From IMG/VR virus record IMGVR_UViG_3300046170_000450, positions 22,912 to 86,911 of that record: a stretch of DNA of 64,000 bases. The stretch is one strand, 5' to 3'. This stretch comes from a virus. The stretch's first letter is position 1. Every line of letters starts with the position of its first letter. Made by a program: the position numbers and the translations under genes. This document shows, piece after piece, positions 56,201 to 64,000 of the stretch. Below the pieces are notes generated by a model that was not told where the DNA came from, searched no databases, and saw only the letters and a list, made by a program, of their open reading frames with translations.

Positions 56201-57324
56201 TGAGTGCGTCTAGATTTGTAAATAGATACGCGGATGTTTCCTTGTTTTATAGCGAGGATGAGTTTGATCAGCAAGAAATGAATAATGGCAGCGGTATGTT
56301 CTTCTTGCCAGGGGTACAAAGTTTTGATTTTGATTTTGGATCTAATTTAATTAGTAGTAAGGGTTCAGTGGGATCAAAAAAGAAGAATTTTATTTATTCA
56401 AATCAAGCCCCAGATGTCAATGTAAATCTATCTGTCCTTGAAAATTTTGAAACATTATTTAAGGATGTTTTTACTGGAGGCCAACTTCGTGAAGATTTAA
56501 ATCGGGGAAAAAACTTTTATTCTATTGTTGGTAGAGATGAAGAAAGAACTGTTCTTAGTAAATACGAGAGTTCCCTTTCAATAGGAAATTGTTTTCTTGA
56601 TTCTATAAAAATAAATCAAAAGATTGGCGGCATTTTAACCAGCGACTACTCATATGTTGGCAGTAATATAATTGCGCAAGAATATAGTGGGATAGACGGA
56701 AGATATTCATTAAGCAGTGGCAAGGCTCCATCTGTCAATTTAACTGGAGATCAACAACCAGTTGGTAATTTTGTATTTACTGGAGTTTATGACGAATTAA
56801 TAGAATCTAATTTTATGGGAGAATGGACGCCTGGATACAAGACTTATGTTAAAATAAGCGGAATAGGAACGGAGGATTCTTTCTTGATTAAGCCAGATAA
56901 TGTCCAATCTTTTGGTATAAATCTCGATTTTAACAGAAAAAGGATAAATTCCATAGATAAGTATTTTCCGATGGGAAGGGTGGCGACACCTCCATTTTTA
57001 GGAAAAATTTCTTTAAAAAATAAAGTTTCAGATATAGAAACCAATCATTCTTTATTAAATTTTTTAAAAAATTCAGAACAATACTATATTAGCATAAGTG
57101 GAGGAAAAATAAATGGAAAAAACTTCATGGTCAATATTTCTGGGGCAAGTTTGCAGTCCAAAAACCTCAGCAGCTCTATTTCATCAGAATTATCCGAAGA
57201 TGCAAATTTAATTTTTGGCGCGAATAATATAAACATATTAACTGGCACCTCTATTTACCTTTGGAATAAGAACAACGGAACTATTTTTAGCCATAATGAC
57301 TTTATTTGGAACAGTTTCGTGTAA
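56200..57324 (+). CDS. putative tail protein, paralogue 4 (374 aa)
   Basis: Similar in order to paralogue 3: GVQSFDFDFGSNLISSKGSV, FETLFKDVFTGGQLREDLNR, NLTGDQ, PGYKTYVKISGIGTEDSFLI and NVQSFGINLDFNRKRINSID. Tandem duplication explains both genes. The start shares one base with the upstream stop, and the stop contains the late element of the fibre gene. Confidence 0.55.
   Translation: MSASRFVNRYADVSLFYSEDEFDQQEMNNGSGMFFLPGVQSFDFDFGSNLISSKGSVGSKKKNFIYSNQAPDVNVNLSVLENFETLFKDVFTGGQLREDLNRGKNFYSIVGRDEERTVLSKYESSLSIGNCFLDSIKINQKIGGILTSDYSYVGSNIIAQEYSGIDGRYSLSSGKAPSVNLTGDQQPVGNFVFTGVYDELIESNFMGEWTPGYKTYVKISGIGTEDSFLIKPDNVQSFGINLDFNRKRINSIDKYFPMGRVATPPFLGKISLKNKVSDIETNHSLLNFLKNSEQYYISISGGKINGKNFMVNISGASLQSKNLSSSISSELSEDANLIFGANNINILTGTSIYLWNKNNGTIFSHNDFIWNSFV
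57319..57324 (+). promoter_or_regulatory. GTGTAA late element before the giant fibre
   Basis: TTCGTGTAAATAG: the last Val and stop codon of the upstream gene form the element, 8 nt before the ATG at 57333. Confidence 0.65.
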
Positions 57325-57332
57325 ATAGAATT

Positions 57333-60300
57333 ATGGCAGACCTTTACGGAAAAAGAATAGATTCTAGTTATATCTATATACTAAATTCAGACCCAAACAC
57401 TGCAATAGTAACAAATGGAGATGGGTCTAATGTAGATTGGGATGGAAACAAAATAGTATTAAAAACAGGTAATCAAGACATATCTGGAGTTAAAAATTTC
57501 AATTCTATACCAACTTATCAAGGTTTAGAGCTTGTTTATAAAAATAATCCGCTTTCTGGTTTGGGGGAGGGTCAGCTTCAAATGGCCCAAAATTCGCAAG
57601 GTTCTGTTATATTAGCTGGAAACATAAATACTTTAAGTGGGAATTATTCTGTTATATTAGCTGGCAATAATAATTCTCTAAATGGGGACCACTCCGCCAT
57701 TGGTGTCGGCACGTATAATCATTTAATAGGGAATAGCTCGCTTATATCCGCTGGCACTCAGAACTCTCTAAGTGGGAACTTTTCTTTTATTAGTGCTGGC
57801 GATGGAAATAGCCTTACTGGAAATTCATCTACTATAAATGGTGGAGTTGGAAATGATTTGATAGGTAATCAATCCTCTATATCGGCTGGCAGCCAAAACC
57901 AAATTTCTGGCAATAAATCTTTCATAGGAGCTGGACAAAATAATATAGTAAATTCTGATCGATCTGCAATTGCTGGAGGCGATGGCAATCAAGTACATTC
58001 TGATTTCGGCGGGATAATAGCGGGTACAAATAATACAATTACTGGCGAAGGTTCTGTAATTGCTGGTGGTCATATAAATTCTATAGACGGTCAGAAATCT
58101 GCTATTTTAGGCGGAGATAATAATGAAATAAAAACGGGAAATTATTCTACAATAGTTGGAGGCAAGGAAAATATCGTAAAAAATTCAACCCACTCTTCTC
58201 TTCTTGGCGGAGAAAACAACGAAATAAGTGGGTCTTCAAGTTCTCTTGTAGGTGGATCAAACAACAACATTTCTGGGCAAAAAAGTGTTATAGTTGGAGG
58301 AAGTGGGAACAATTTAGTTTCGGATAATGCTGTTCTTGTCGGCGGTAATTCAAATTTAGTAAAAAATTCACCAAGATCAACTTTAGGTGCGGGGCTATCT
58401 AATATAATTTCTGGTTCAAGTGGTAGTTTACTGGGGGCTGGAACCCAAAATCATTTAAATGCGTCGAACAATTCTTTCATAGGTGCTGGGTCTGAAAATA
58501 CATTCTCTAGCTCTCCCAGTTCTTTCATAGGAGCTGGCTCTGGAAATAATGTTTTAAATTCTAACAGTTCGTGGATAGGTGCTGGCGATAATCATTCTTT
58601 GATTAATTCAACTGGATCTTCTATTTTAGCTGGCGAAGAAAATGTTTTATCAGGGTCTAATAATTCTTCAAGTTCTGCTGGGACTGGAAATATAATTATA
58701 AGTTCAAATGAATCTTTACTGGGAGCTGGCAATCAAAATAAACTGAGTGGTTCTGCTAATTCTGCAATTGTAGGGGGCGGGTTTAATAAAATTAGCGGAT
58801 CAAGCGATTCTTCGATTGCCGCTGGAACTGGGAATCTAGTTCAGAACTCCAACCGATCTTCCATTGCCGCTGGCGACGAAAATTACATAAGCGGAAATTC
58901 TTCTTTCATCGGTGGAGGAAGCCGCAACAAGGTTTATGTCGAAAATGCGGCGATATTGGCGGGGCTTCAAAATATTGTGAGCGGAGAGGACTCCATTCTT
59001 GGAGGGGGTTTCTTAAATCAAGCCATCGGAAACAACTCTTCGATACTCGGCGGCAGAAACAATCTGGTCGGAGAAAACACTTCTTCCGCTTCTATTTTAG
59101 GCGGCAGAGATAATGAATTGAGAACTGGAAGCTACTCTTCCTTGCTCGGCGGGATAGAAAATGTAGTATCTGGCTCTTCCTCTTCTCTGCTCGGAGGTAG
59201 CAATAATACCCTTCACGGAGATAAGAGCGTTCTTGTCGGGGGTAGCGGAAATCAGTTAATTGGAGACGGAATCGTTCTAATGGGCGGCGAGTCCAATACC
59301 GCTTCTGGAAAATTCGTCACGCTTTTCGCTGGCGAAAATAATAAGGTGAGCGGCGTGGCTTCCACGGTCGTCGCTGGTAGAGAAAACTCCATAAAACTTT
59401 CGGACGATTCTTCTATCGGAGCGGGAACTGGGAATTTTATGCAAAATTCTCAAAGGTCCCACGTTGGCGCGGGCAAAGATAATACGTTTACAAATTCTCA
59501 AGACTCCTCGGTTGGAGCGGGATCAAATAATACGTTTACAAATTCTCAAGACTCCTCGGTTGGAGCGGGATCAAATAATACGTTTACAAATTCTCAAGAC
59601 TCCTCGGTTGGAGCAGGAATTGGAAATTTACTACAAAACTCTAACCAATCTTCCATTGCCGCTGGCTCGACAAATGTAATAGCGTCATCAACTGGATCTT
59701 TAGTTGGAGTAGGGGATGATAATACTATAACTGGTTCCACTTCTTCTGTTTTGCTCGGAGGGAAAACAAACAAAATACAAAACTCAACTCATTCCTCTTT
59801 AGTAGGAGGTAGATCTAATTATATTATTGGAACTGAGTCTTCCCTTGTAGGTGGCAATAATAATTCAATAAGTGGAGACAGAAGTGTATTAGTTGGGGGT
59901 TCAAATAATAATGTATTTGGTGACGAGACTATTTTAGTTGGCGGGCAAAATAACACCGCATCAGGTCTTTATGCTACCCTTTTTGGTGGGCAAGATAATA
60001 ATTTAACTGGAACTGGTGTAGCAATTCTTGCGGGAAGAAACAATGATGTCAAAGGTTCTTTAGATTCTTGCATTTCTGCTGGCAGAATAAACGTTGTGGA
60101 AGATTCTGAAAGATGTTCTATAGCGGCTGGCCGAGGTAATAATATTATTGACTCTAGTGATTCATTTATTGCTGGTGGAACTGGAAATTCTATTATTGAG
60201 TCAGATAATGGAGTTATTTTAACTCCAGATGGTTCTACGATCGATACAAATACCGACGTGACAATTAGTTTTACAACCGCAGATACTGGAAGGATCGAAG

Positions 60301-62663
60301 AAGTGGGTTTCGGCGCTCAGTTTACTAAGTTTCCATTTCAAGATGCCGACGCAATTAGAGAGTTCGATGTTAGTCCTGCACCTTGGTATACTTGGTCGGC
60401 TGTAGATGGTTTTGACAGAATTTCAGGCTACTGGTTTGAACAAAAAGCATTTGATGCCCCTGTTTATGCATCTATTTTAAATGGAATCGAAAATAAGGTT
60501 CAGTCTGATTTTTCTACTATTTTAAATGGATCTGGGAATGAGTTGGCTGGAGCGAACTCAATAGTAGCGGGCATAAACAATAAAGCTTCTGGGCACAATT
60601 CTTACATATTTGGTGGCACAGGCAATACGATTAATTTGAGTTTTTTAACTGGGTCGTCTTCAGAAAATTTAGATCAAGGATTTCTATATTTTGGCAGAGA
60701 CTATGAAAATTACAACACGATAATTAATGGGGAAAACAACGTCATAGGCTCAAACAAAGCTAGTGAGAGATTCGTTCTTTCCAATAATACAAATCTCGAA
60801 GCTGTACAAAACAAACATTCTCATATATTTGGAGGAGAAGAGAATAGTATAGATGGAATCGGCGGTTTTATATTAAATGGTAAAAGGAATGATATACATG
60901 CGGTGACTCATTCATTGAATGAAGAATTCAATATGCCTAGGACAAGTCGAAATCAACCCATTAATGATCCTTATATTCCAGAATTAGATGGCATATTCGA
61001 AGATGATTTTTTGCAGGATTTTAATGGGACGAGGGAGACTTGGGAAAGTCACTCTTCAATTTTTTCTTCAGTTAGGTGTAGCGTACATGGACAACTTCTA
61101 TCAATAAGCAATTCTGTAAATTCAAGCATAGAAAGCGGATATAGGGGCATTAATACTTCCTCATTTCAAGATGCAGGCAATTATCCAATATTTTGTAATA
61201 TCTCTAACAGTCTCGGCTCTTCGGTTAAAGCAGCACATTATTCTTCAATCTTCAATGGTATCGGAAATGAAATATCACAAAGCGGAACAAGAATTAAAAG
61301 TGCGAACTCAACTATTTTAAACGGAAACAGAAATAAAATATTAACTGAGGTGTCAGAGCTAGATGCAATAGATGTTGCTAACAACACCTACTCTACAATT
61401 TTAAATGGGCGAAATAATACTATTTATGGTAGAAGAAGTACTATTATAAATGGCACAGAAAATACTTTAACGGGTCGATCCAATTTAATTTTTGGAGAGG
61501 GTAATACTATTACAGATCAGGACAATTCTATCACTTACTCGGCACCCGATTTTAGCTTTGTTTTTGGTGAGGATAATCTTGTTAGTGGAGCCGCTTTTAC
61601 TACTCAGCTTTCAAAAGAGGATGGAAATTATGTATTCGGGAAAAGAAACCAACTTTTGAATTGTTCTCGTTCGTTTGTTGTGGGCGGCTATAAGGTTTTT
61701 AATCAAGGAGGTTTTCTTCTTGATGGCGACAACAACAAATTTATTTTATCTTATGATATTTTTTCTTTTAACAATGTCTTATCTTCGGTTTCTGGATCTC
61801 ACGACTCAGCAATAAATAATGTTTATTATTCAGATGTGGCTGGCGCAGTCAGTTCATCGTTATCAAATCTACATGGTTCTGATATTGTTAGCTTATCGAA
61901 TTCTTTCGCAAATAATTTAGTAAATTCTAATGCAAGATCCATATTTTCGTCTAACTTGAACGGCGTTGAATTTTCGCAGTTAAGCGGCTTAAACCGTTGC
62001 ACTATTTCTAATTTACGAAACAGCGACATAACTGACGCAAGTGATTCAAGAATTCAAGGAAATAATATCAATGTAGATAATGATTTAGATTACTCGGATA
62101 TTTTGGGCAACAATATTAATTTAACTGGAAGAGTTCGTGTAGAGAACTCAAGAATAATTGGGCAAGATATTGATTTTGTTAAGCTTGGTGGTACTGCTAC
62201 TTTTGTTGAATTTGGAAATTGTGATGTTTTAGGGTTCAACAATACATTGGCGGCGGTTGGAGGCAGCATTTCAAATTTATTAATCAGAGGTTACAATAAT
62301 AATGTGACGGGCTCTAGCGATGTTTTTGTGTTCGGTGATAGAGTCAATGTAAACAATTCAAGAAACTCTATTTTCTTTGGACAAGACATAGAATCAAGCG
62401 GACAAAGCACTTTCGTTTTTGGGGATAATATAGATTCTCAGCATGTGGCTGGGTCCGTAATAAAGGATAGTAAAACGACCGCAACACAATCCAAGGGAGA
62501 AGACACTCTTTTCTTGGATTTTGACCAAGGAACTTATATGAATGTGCCCTTATGGACTGGAGCAACAACTCCAGGTGTTGGTGGGCAGATCATGTACAGT
62601 GGCGACAATATGTATATTCACAATGGATCAAATTGGAGAGAAATAAACACCTCCGCTGTATAA
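57333..62663 (+). CDS. giant beta-roll tail fibre (1776 aa)
   Basis: The ATG at 57333 is chosen because it lies 8 nt after a GTGTAA element; an in-frame TTG upstream overlaps the previous gene. After an anchor-like N-terminus (about residues 1-85), about 1000 residues are a run of a 16-residue repeat with the pattern S-(I/L)-x-(A/G)-G-x-x-N-x-(I/L/V)-x-x-S. This strongly resembles the YadA-type left-handed beta-roll of trimeric adhesins. A non-repeat insert (about residues 965-1045, with a Trp-rich stretch) interrupts it. The C-terminus (LFLDFDQGTYMNVPLWTGAT, GGQIMYSGDNMYIHNGSNWR) is a typical fibre tip domain. It probably forms the long receptor-binding fibre. Confidence 0.75.
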   Translation: MADLYGKRIDSSYIYILNSDPNTAIVTNGDGSNVDWDGNKIVLKTGNQDISGVKNFNSIPTYQGLELVYKNNPLSGLGEGQLQMAQNSQGSVILAGNINTLSGNYSVILAGNNNSLNGDHSAIGVGTYNHLIGNSSLISAGTQNSLSGNFSFISAGDGNSLTGNSSTINGGVGNDLIGNQSSISAGSQNQISGNKSFIGAGQNNIVNSDRSAIAGGDGNQVHSDFGGIIAGTNNTITGEGSVIAGGHINSIDGQKSAILGGDNNEIKTGNYSTIVGGKENIVKNSTHSSLLGGENNEISGSSSSLVGGSNNNISGQKSVIVGGSGNNLVSDNAVLVGGNSNLVKNSPRSTLGAGLSNIISGSSGSLLGAGTQNHLNASNNSFIGAGSENTFSSSPSSFIGAGSGNNVLNSNSSWIGAGDNHSLINSTGSSILAGEENVLSGSNNSSSSAGTGNIIISSNESLLGAGNQNKLSGSANSAIVGGGFNKISGSSDSSIAAGTGNLVQNSNRSSIAAGDENYISGNSSFIGGGSRNKVYVENAAILAGLQNIVSGEDSILGGGFLNQAIGNNSSILGGRNNLVGENTSSASILGGRDNELRTGSYSSLLGGIENVVSGSSSSLLGGSNNTLHGDKSVLVGGSGNQLIGDGIVLMGGESNTASGKFVTLFAGENNKVSGVASTVVAGRENSIKLSDDSSIGAGTGNFMQNSQRSHVGAGKDNTFTNSQDSSVGAGSNNTFTNSQDSSVGAGSNNTFTNSQDSSVGAGIGNLLQNSNQSSIAAGSTNVIASSTGSLVGVGDDNTITGSTSSVLLGGKTNKIQNSTHSSLVGGRSNYIIGTESSLVGGNNNSISGDRSVLVGGSNNNVFGDETILVGGQNNTASGLYATLFGGQDNNLTGTGVAILAGRNNDVKGSLDSCISAGRINVVEDSERCSIAAGRGNNIIDSSDSFIAGGTGNSIIESDNGVILTPDGSTIDTNTDVTISFTTADTGRIEEVGFGAQFTKFPFQDADAIREFDVSPAPWYTWSAVDGFDRISGYWFEQKAFDAPVYASILNGIENKVQSDFSTILNGSGNELAGANSIVAGINNKASGHNSYIFGGTGNTINLSFLTGSSSENLDQGFLYFGRDYENYNTIINGENNVIGSNKASERFVLSNNTNLEAVQNKHSHIFGGEENSIDGIGGFILNGKRNDIHAVTHSLNEEFNMPRTSRNQPINDPYIPELDGIFEDDFLQDFNGTRETWESHSSIFSSVRCSVHGQLLSISNSVNSSIESGYRGINTSSFQDAGNYPIFCNISNSLGSSVKAAHYSSIFNGIGNEISQSGTRIKSANSTILNGNRNKILTEVSELDAIDVANNTYSTILNGRNNTIYGRRSTIINGTENTLTGRSNLIFGEGNTITDQDNSITYSAPDFSFVFGEDNLVSGAAFTTQLSKEDGNYVFGKRNQLLNCSRSFVVGGYKVFNQGGFLLDGDNNKFILSYDIFSFNNVLSSVSGSHDSAINNVYYSDVAGAVSSSLSNLHGSDIVSLSNSFANNLVNSNARSIFSSNLNGVEFSQLSGLNRCTISNLRNSDITDASDSRIQGNNINVDNDLDYSDILGNNINLTGRVRVENSRIIGQDIDFVKLGGTATFVEFGNCDVLGFNNTLAAVGGSISNLLIRGYNNNVTGSSDVFVFGDRVNVNNSRNSIFFGQDIESSGQSTFVFGDNIDSQHVAGSVIKDSKTTATQSKGEDTLFLDFDQGTYMNVPLWTGATTPGVGGQIMYSGDNMYIHNGSNWREINTSAV

Positions 62664-62677
62664 ATTTTAAGATTCTT

Positions 62678-62815
62678 CTACAGGCTGATTTTCGGGATCT
62701 TTTTTGATTCCAATGCTTTTAAAATTTCTTGAACTTTTTCAAGTTCTCTTATTGGTAGGGACATTAAAATGTTGTAAATATAATTAAAGTCTTTTTCTTC
62801 TAATGTGATTTTCAT
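62678..62815 (-). CDS. small hypothetical protein (45 aa)
   Basis: A 45-residue helical protein (MKITLEEKDFNYIYNILMSL, PIRELEKVQEILKALESKK). A six-base A run near its end makes the C-terminus sensitive to one-base errors. No family recognised. Confidence 0.45.
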   Translation of the reverse strand: MKITLEEKDFNYIYNILMSLPIRELEKVQEILKALESKKIPKISL

Positions 62816-62830
62816 ATTTTTATATTAATA

Positions 62831-63244
62831 TTAAAGATCCACGTTTAAACCTTTTTTTTCTGCTTTTTCTATGGCTTTTTTAAATTTTTCTTTTTGTTGT
62901 TGGGGGTGGAGCTTGCCATTTGTCTTTTTATTGTAATCGTTATAATATTTTTCTTTAATTGGATCGACCCCTCCATTTTTTTGCGCTCTAATTTCTGAAG
63001 CTTCTGCCGATCTATTTTGTAGGTCTCCATATGTGTCATTTTTATTGACAGTTGAAGCAACAAAAGATTTAGAGTCGAAGGCGTCCATCTTCGTGTCAAA
63101 AGATAGCGAGGGATTGACATAAACACGTCTCCAGAGACCTTTCTCTGATCCATCCTCACCGTGGTACTCGTGGGCATCATTCATACCCTGAAGGACCTCT
63201 ACGATCTCTTCTGTTTCTTTATTTTCGTATAAGTATAATGGCAT
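62831..63244 (-). CDS. FmdB-like small phage protein (137 aa)
   Basis: The N-terminus (MPLYLYENKETEEIVEVLQG, MNDAHEYHGEDGSEKGLWRR) follows the FmdB/zinc-ribbon phage pattern, but the usual cysteines are replaced. The C-terminal half is a basic, Lys/Gln-rich tail (HPQQQKEKFKKAIEKAEKKG). Found near tail genes in several phages, with function unknown. Confidence 0.55.
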   Translation of the reverse strand: MPLYLYENKETEEIVEVLQGMNDAHEYHGEDGSEKGLWRRVYVNPSLSFDTKMDAFDSKSFVASTVNKNDTYGDLQNRSAEASEIRAQKNGGVDPIKEKYYNDYNKKTNGKLHPQQQKEKFKKAIEKAEKKGLNVDL

Positions 63245-63254
63245 AACAAATTAT

Positions 63255-63288
63255 AAAAAAGCCCCCGACTTTTTCAATCGGAGGCTTT
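63255..63288. terminator. bidirectional intrinsic terminator
   Basis: AAAAAAGCCCCCGA...TCGGAGGCTTTGT. It ends the Hsp20-like transcript on the - strand. Confidence 0.7.
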
Positions 63289-63293
63289 GTAGT

Positions 63294-63635
63294 TTATTCT
63301 ACTGAAATTTGGACTGTTTTTGAATTTTCAGATTTTGGTAATTTAATCTGCAAGATTCCGTTTTTTAGTTTAGATGAAATCTTAGCGGCATTAATATAAT
63401 CAGTGTCAATTCTAAGACTGACGACATCGATTGGTTTCTCTTTTTCGTTGTTAACAAAAACCTTCAAAATACTCTTACGAACATTTGCGGTAATTTCTTC
63501 TGACCCGAAACCGACAATAACTTTTTCGACGATGTAATGATTTTCTTCGTCTTTGATTTTTATTGGTCCAACATAACCCTTGCCATGTTTATGGAAAGAG
63601 GTATCATTAAAGCCTTCATAAAAGGCGTTTTTCAA
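63294..63635 (-). CDS. Hsp20-like small heat-shock protein
   Basis: The 113-residue protein has the alpha-crystallin fold: DEENHYIVEKVIVGFGSEEI, VNNEKEKPIDVVSLRIDTDY, and the A/C-end KNGILQIKLPKSENSKTVQI with the I/L-x-I/L-type motif. It probably holds unfolded virion proteins during assembly. The start is a TTG with no clear ribosome site, so the N-terminus may begin elsewhere. Confidence 0.7.
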   Translation of the reverse strand: MKNAFYEGFNDTSFHKHGKGYVGPIKIKDEENHYIVEKVIVGFGSEEITANVRKSILKVFVNNEKEKPIDVVSLRIDTDYINAAKISSKLKNGILQIKLPKSENSKTVQISVE

Positions 63636-63692
63636 TTTGATCTATTAGATTTGAATACATAGGCGTTTCTATTTGCAGGCGGTATGCCAAAA

Positions 63693-64000
63693 CTAACCCA
63701 ACTCTTCAATCCCTTTAAGTAAGCGGTCTACAGAGCGACCGTAAGAAAATTCTTCTTTTAGCTTCTCTCCTTCTGTGTTAATTTGTCCCTTTTTTGAGAC
63801 AGCTATATCCATAGCTTGTGCCACAACGTCACTATCCCAAGTGTAAATATTTCCCTGATTAAATGGTGAACCTTCTTGGAAAAACTTTCCGTCATAGCAT
63901 GGCTCAATTCCATTTGAGTCAACAATAATTGAGTTAGAATTATTAGCCCAATCTTTGTGGGCTGTAGCATTGAGAACAATAGACCACTTGCCGAGGCAGC
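63693..64000 (-). CDS. glycosyltransferase-like protein, truncated at the window edge
   Basis: The visible C-terminal 102 residues read GKWSIVLNATAHKDWANNSN, SIIVDSNGIEPCYDGKFF, NQGNIYTWDSDVVAQAMDIA and FSYGRSVDRLLKGIEELG. This is the pattern of a GT4-type glycosyltransferase end (the GKxSxVLNAxAHKDW donor-binding segment, then a helical tail). Phages use such enzymes to modify DNA, lipids or host surface. The rest of the gene lies beyond the window. Confidence 0.6.
   Translation of the reverse strand, partial: CLGKWSIVLNATAHKDWANNSNSIIVDSNGIEPCYDGKFFQEGSPFNQGNIYTWDSDVVAQAMDIAVSKKGQINTEGEKLKEEFSYGRSVDRLLKGIEELG

Noticed and set aside
59479-59622. 48-bp tandem repeat as a regulatory iteron
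   Set aside because: It encodes 16-residue repeat units within an intact fibre gene, so it is coding.

Overview
The window is a contiguous piece of a tailed double-stranded DNA bacteriophage (Caudoviricetes). A complete head and tail morphogenesis block is recognisable: large terminase, portal, a protease-like protein, scaffold, decoration protein, major capsid protein, a tail-tube-like protein, a frameshifted chaperone-like gene, an 1867-residue tape measure protein, distal tail proteins and fibres. No tail sheath or baseplate genes are visible, so a long non-contractile (siphovirus-like) tail is the best guess. At about 1.5 angstrom per residue the tape measure would give a tail near 0.28 micrometre. 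TAA, TAG and TGA all act as stops. Early promoters look like sigma-70 sites (TTGACA plus CATACT or TATTAT), which argues against a Bacteroidota host. Beyond that the host cannot be told from the sequence.

Layout. 0.1-7.5 kb (+ strand): early or accessory genes, including an rIIB-like protein, a macro-domain protein, many small proteins and a RuvB-like AAA+ ATPase. 7.6-18.1 kb (- strand): about thirty mostly tiny genes (a Gp88-like protein, a DUF932-like protein, a secreted lysozyme-like protein, small membrane proteins). They are punctuated by ten copies of a 78-80 bp dyad-symmetric repeat and by many promoters whose -10 box lies only 6-7 nt before the ATG, which implies leaderless mRNAs. 18.3-21.5 kb (-): an HNH endonuclease, a possible PD-(D/E)XK nuclease and a tRNA cluster; with the isolated tRNA-Ser near 12.1 kb the window holds twelve tRNA genes. 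21.7-26.9 kb (-): two tandem fibre plus trypsin-like protease modules. 27-30 kb (+): two paralogous putative tail proteins and an unknown. 30-43 kb (+): PhoH-like ATPase, zinc ribbon, sigma-factor-like protein, probable small terminase or adaptor, zinc-finger/ERCC4 nuclease, large terminase, portal and the head genes. 43.1-46.5 kb (-): tail-tube-like protein and three frameshifted connector-like genes. 46.5-62.7 kb (+): chaperone-like gene, tape measure, distal tail proteins and a 1776-residue beta-roll fibre. 62.7-64 kb (-): small proteins, an Hsp20-like protein and a truncated glycosyltransferase-like gene.

Regulation appears to have two layers. Early and accessory genes use sigma-70-type promoters with A/T tracts upstream. 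Structural genes are preceded on both strands by a different element, GTGTAA in an A/T-rich context, most often 8-10 nt before the ATG. The window encodes a candidate cognate factor, a sigma-like protein with an inserted cysteine cluster. The most unusual items are the constant-length palindromic repeats, the leaderless promoters, the GTGTAA element with its possible sigma factor, the duplicated fibre-protease modules, and a nuclease-like domain embedded in the tape measure between IPNFA motifs. Frameshifts concentrated at 45-47.4 kb, with isolated ones near 38.0 and 39.8 kb, look more like sequence errors than decay, but this cannot be settled here.
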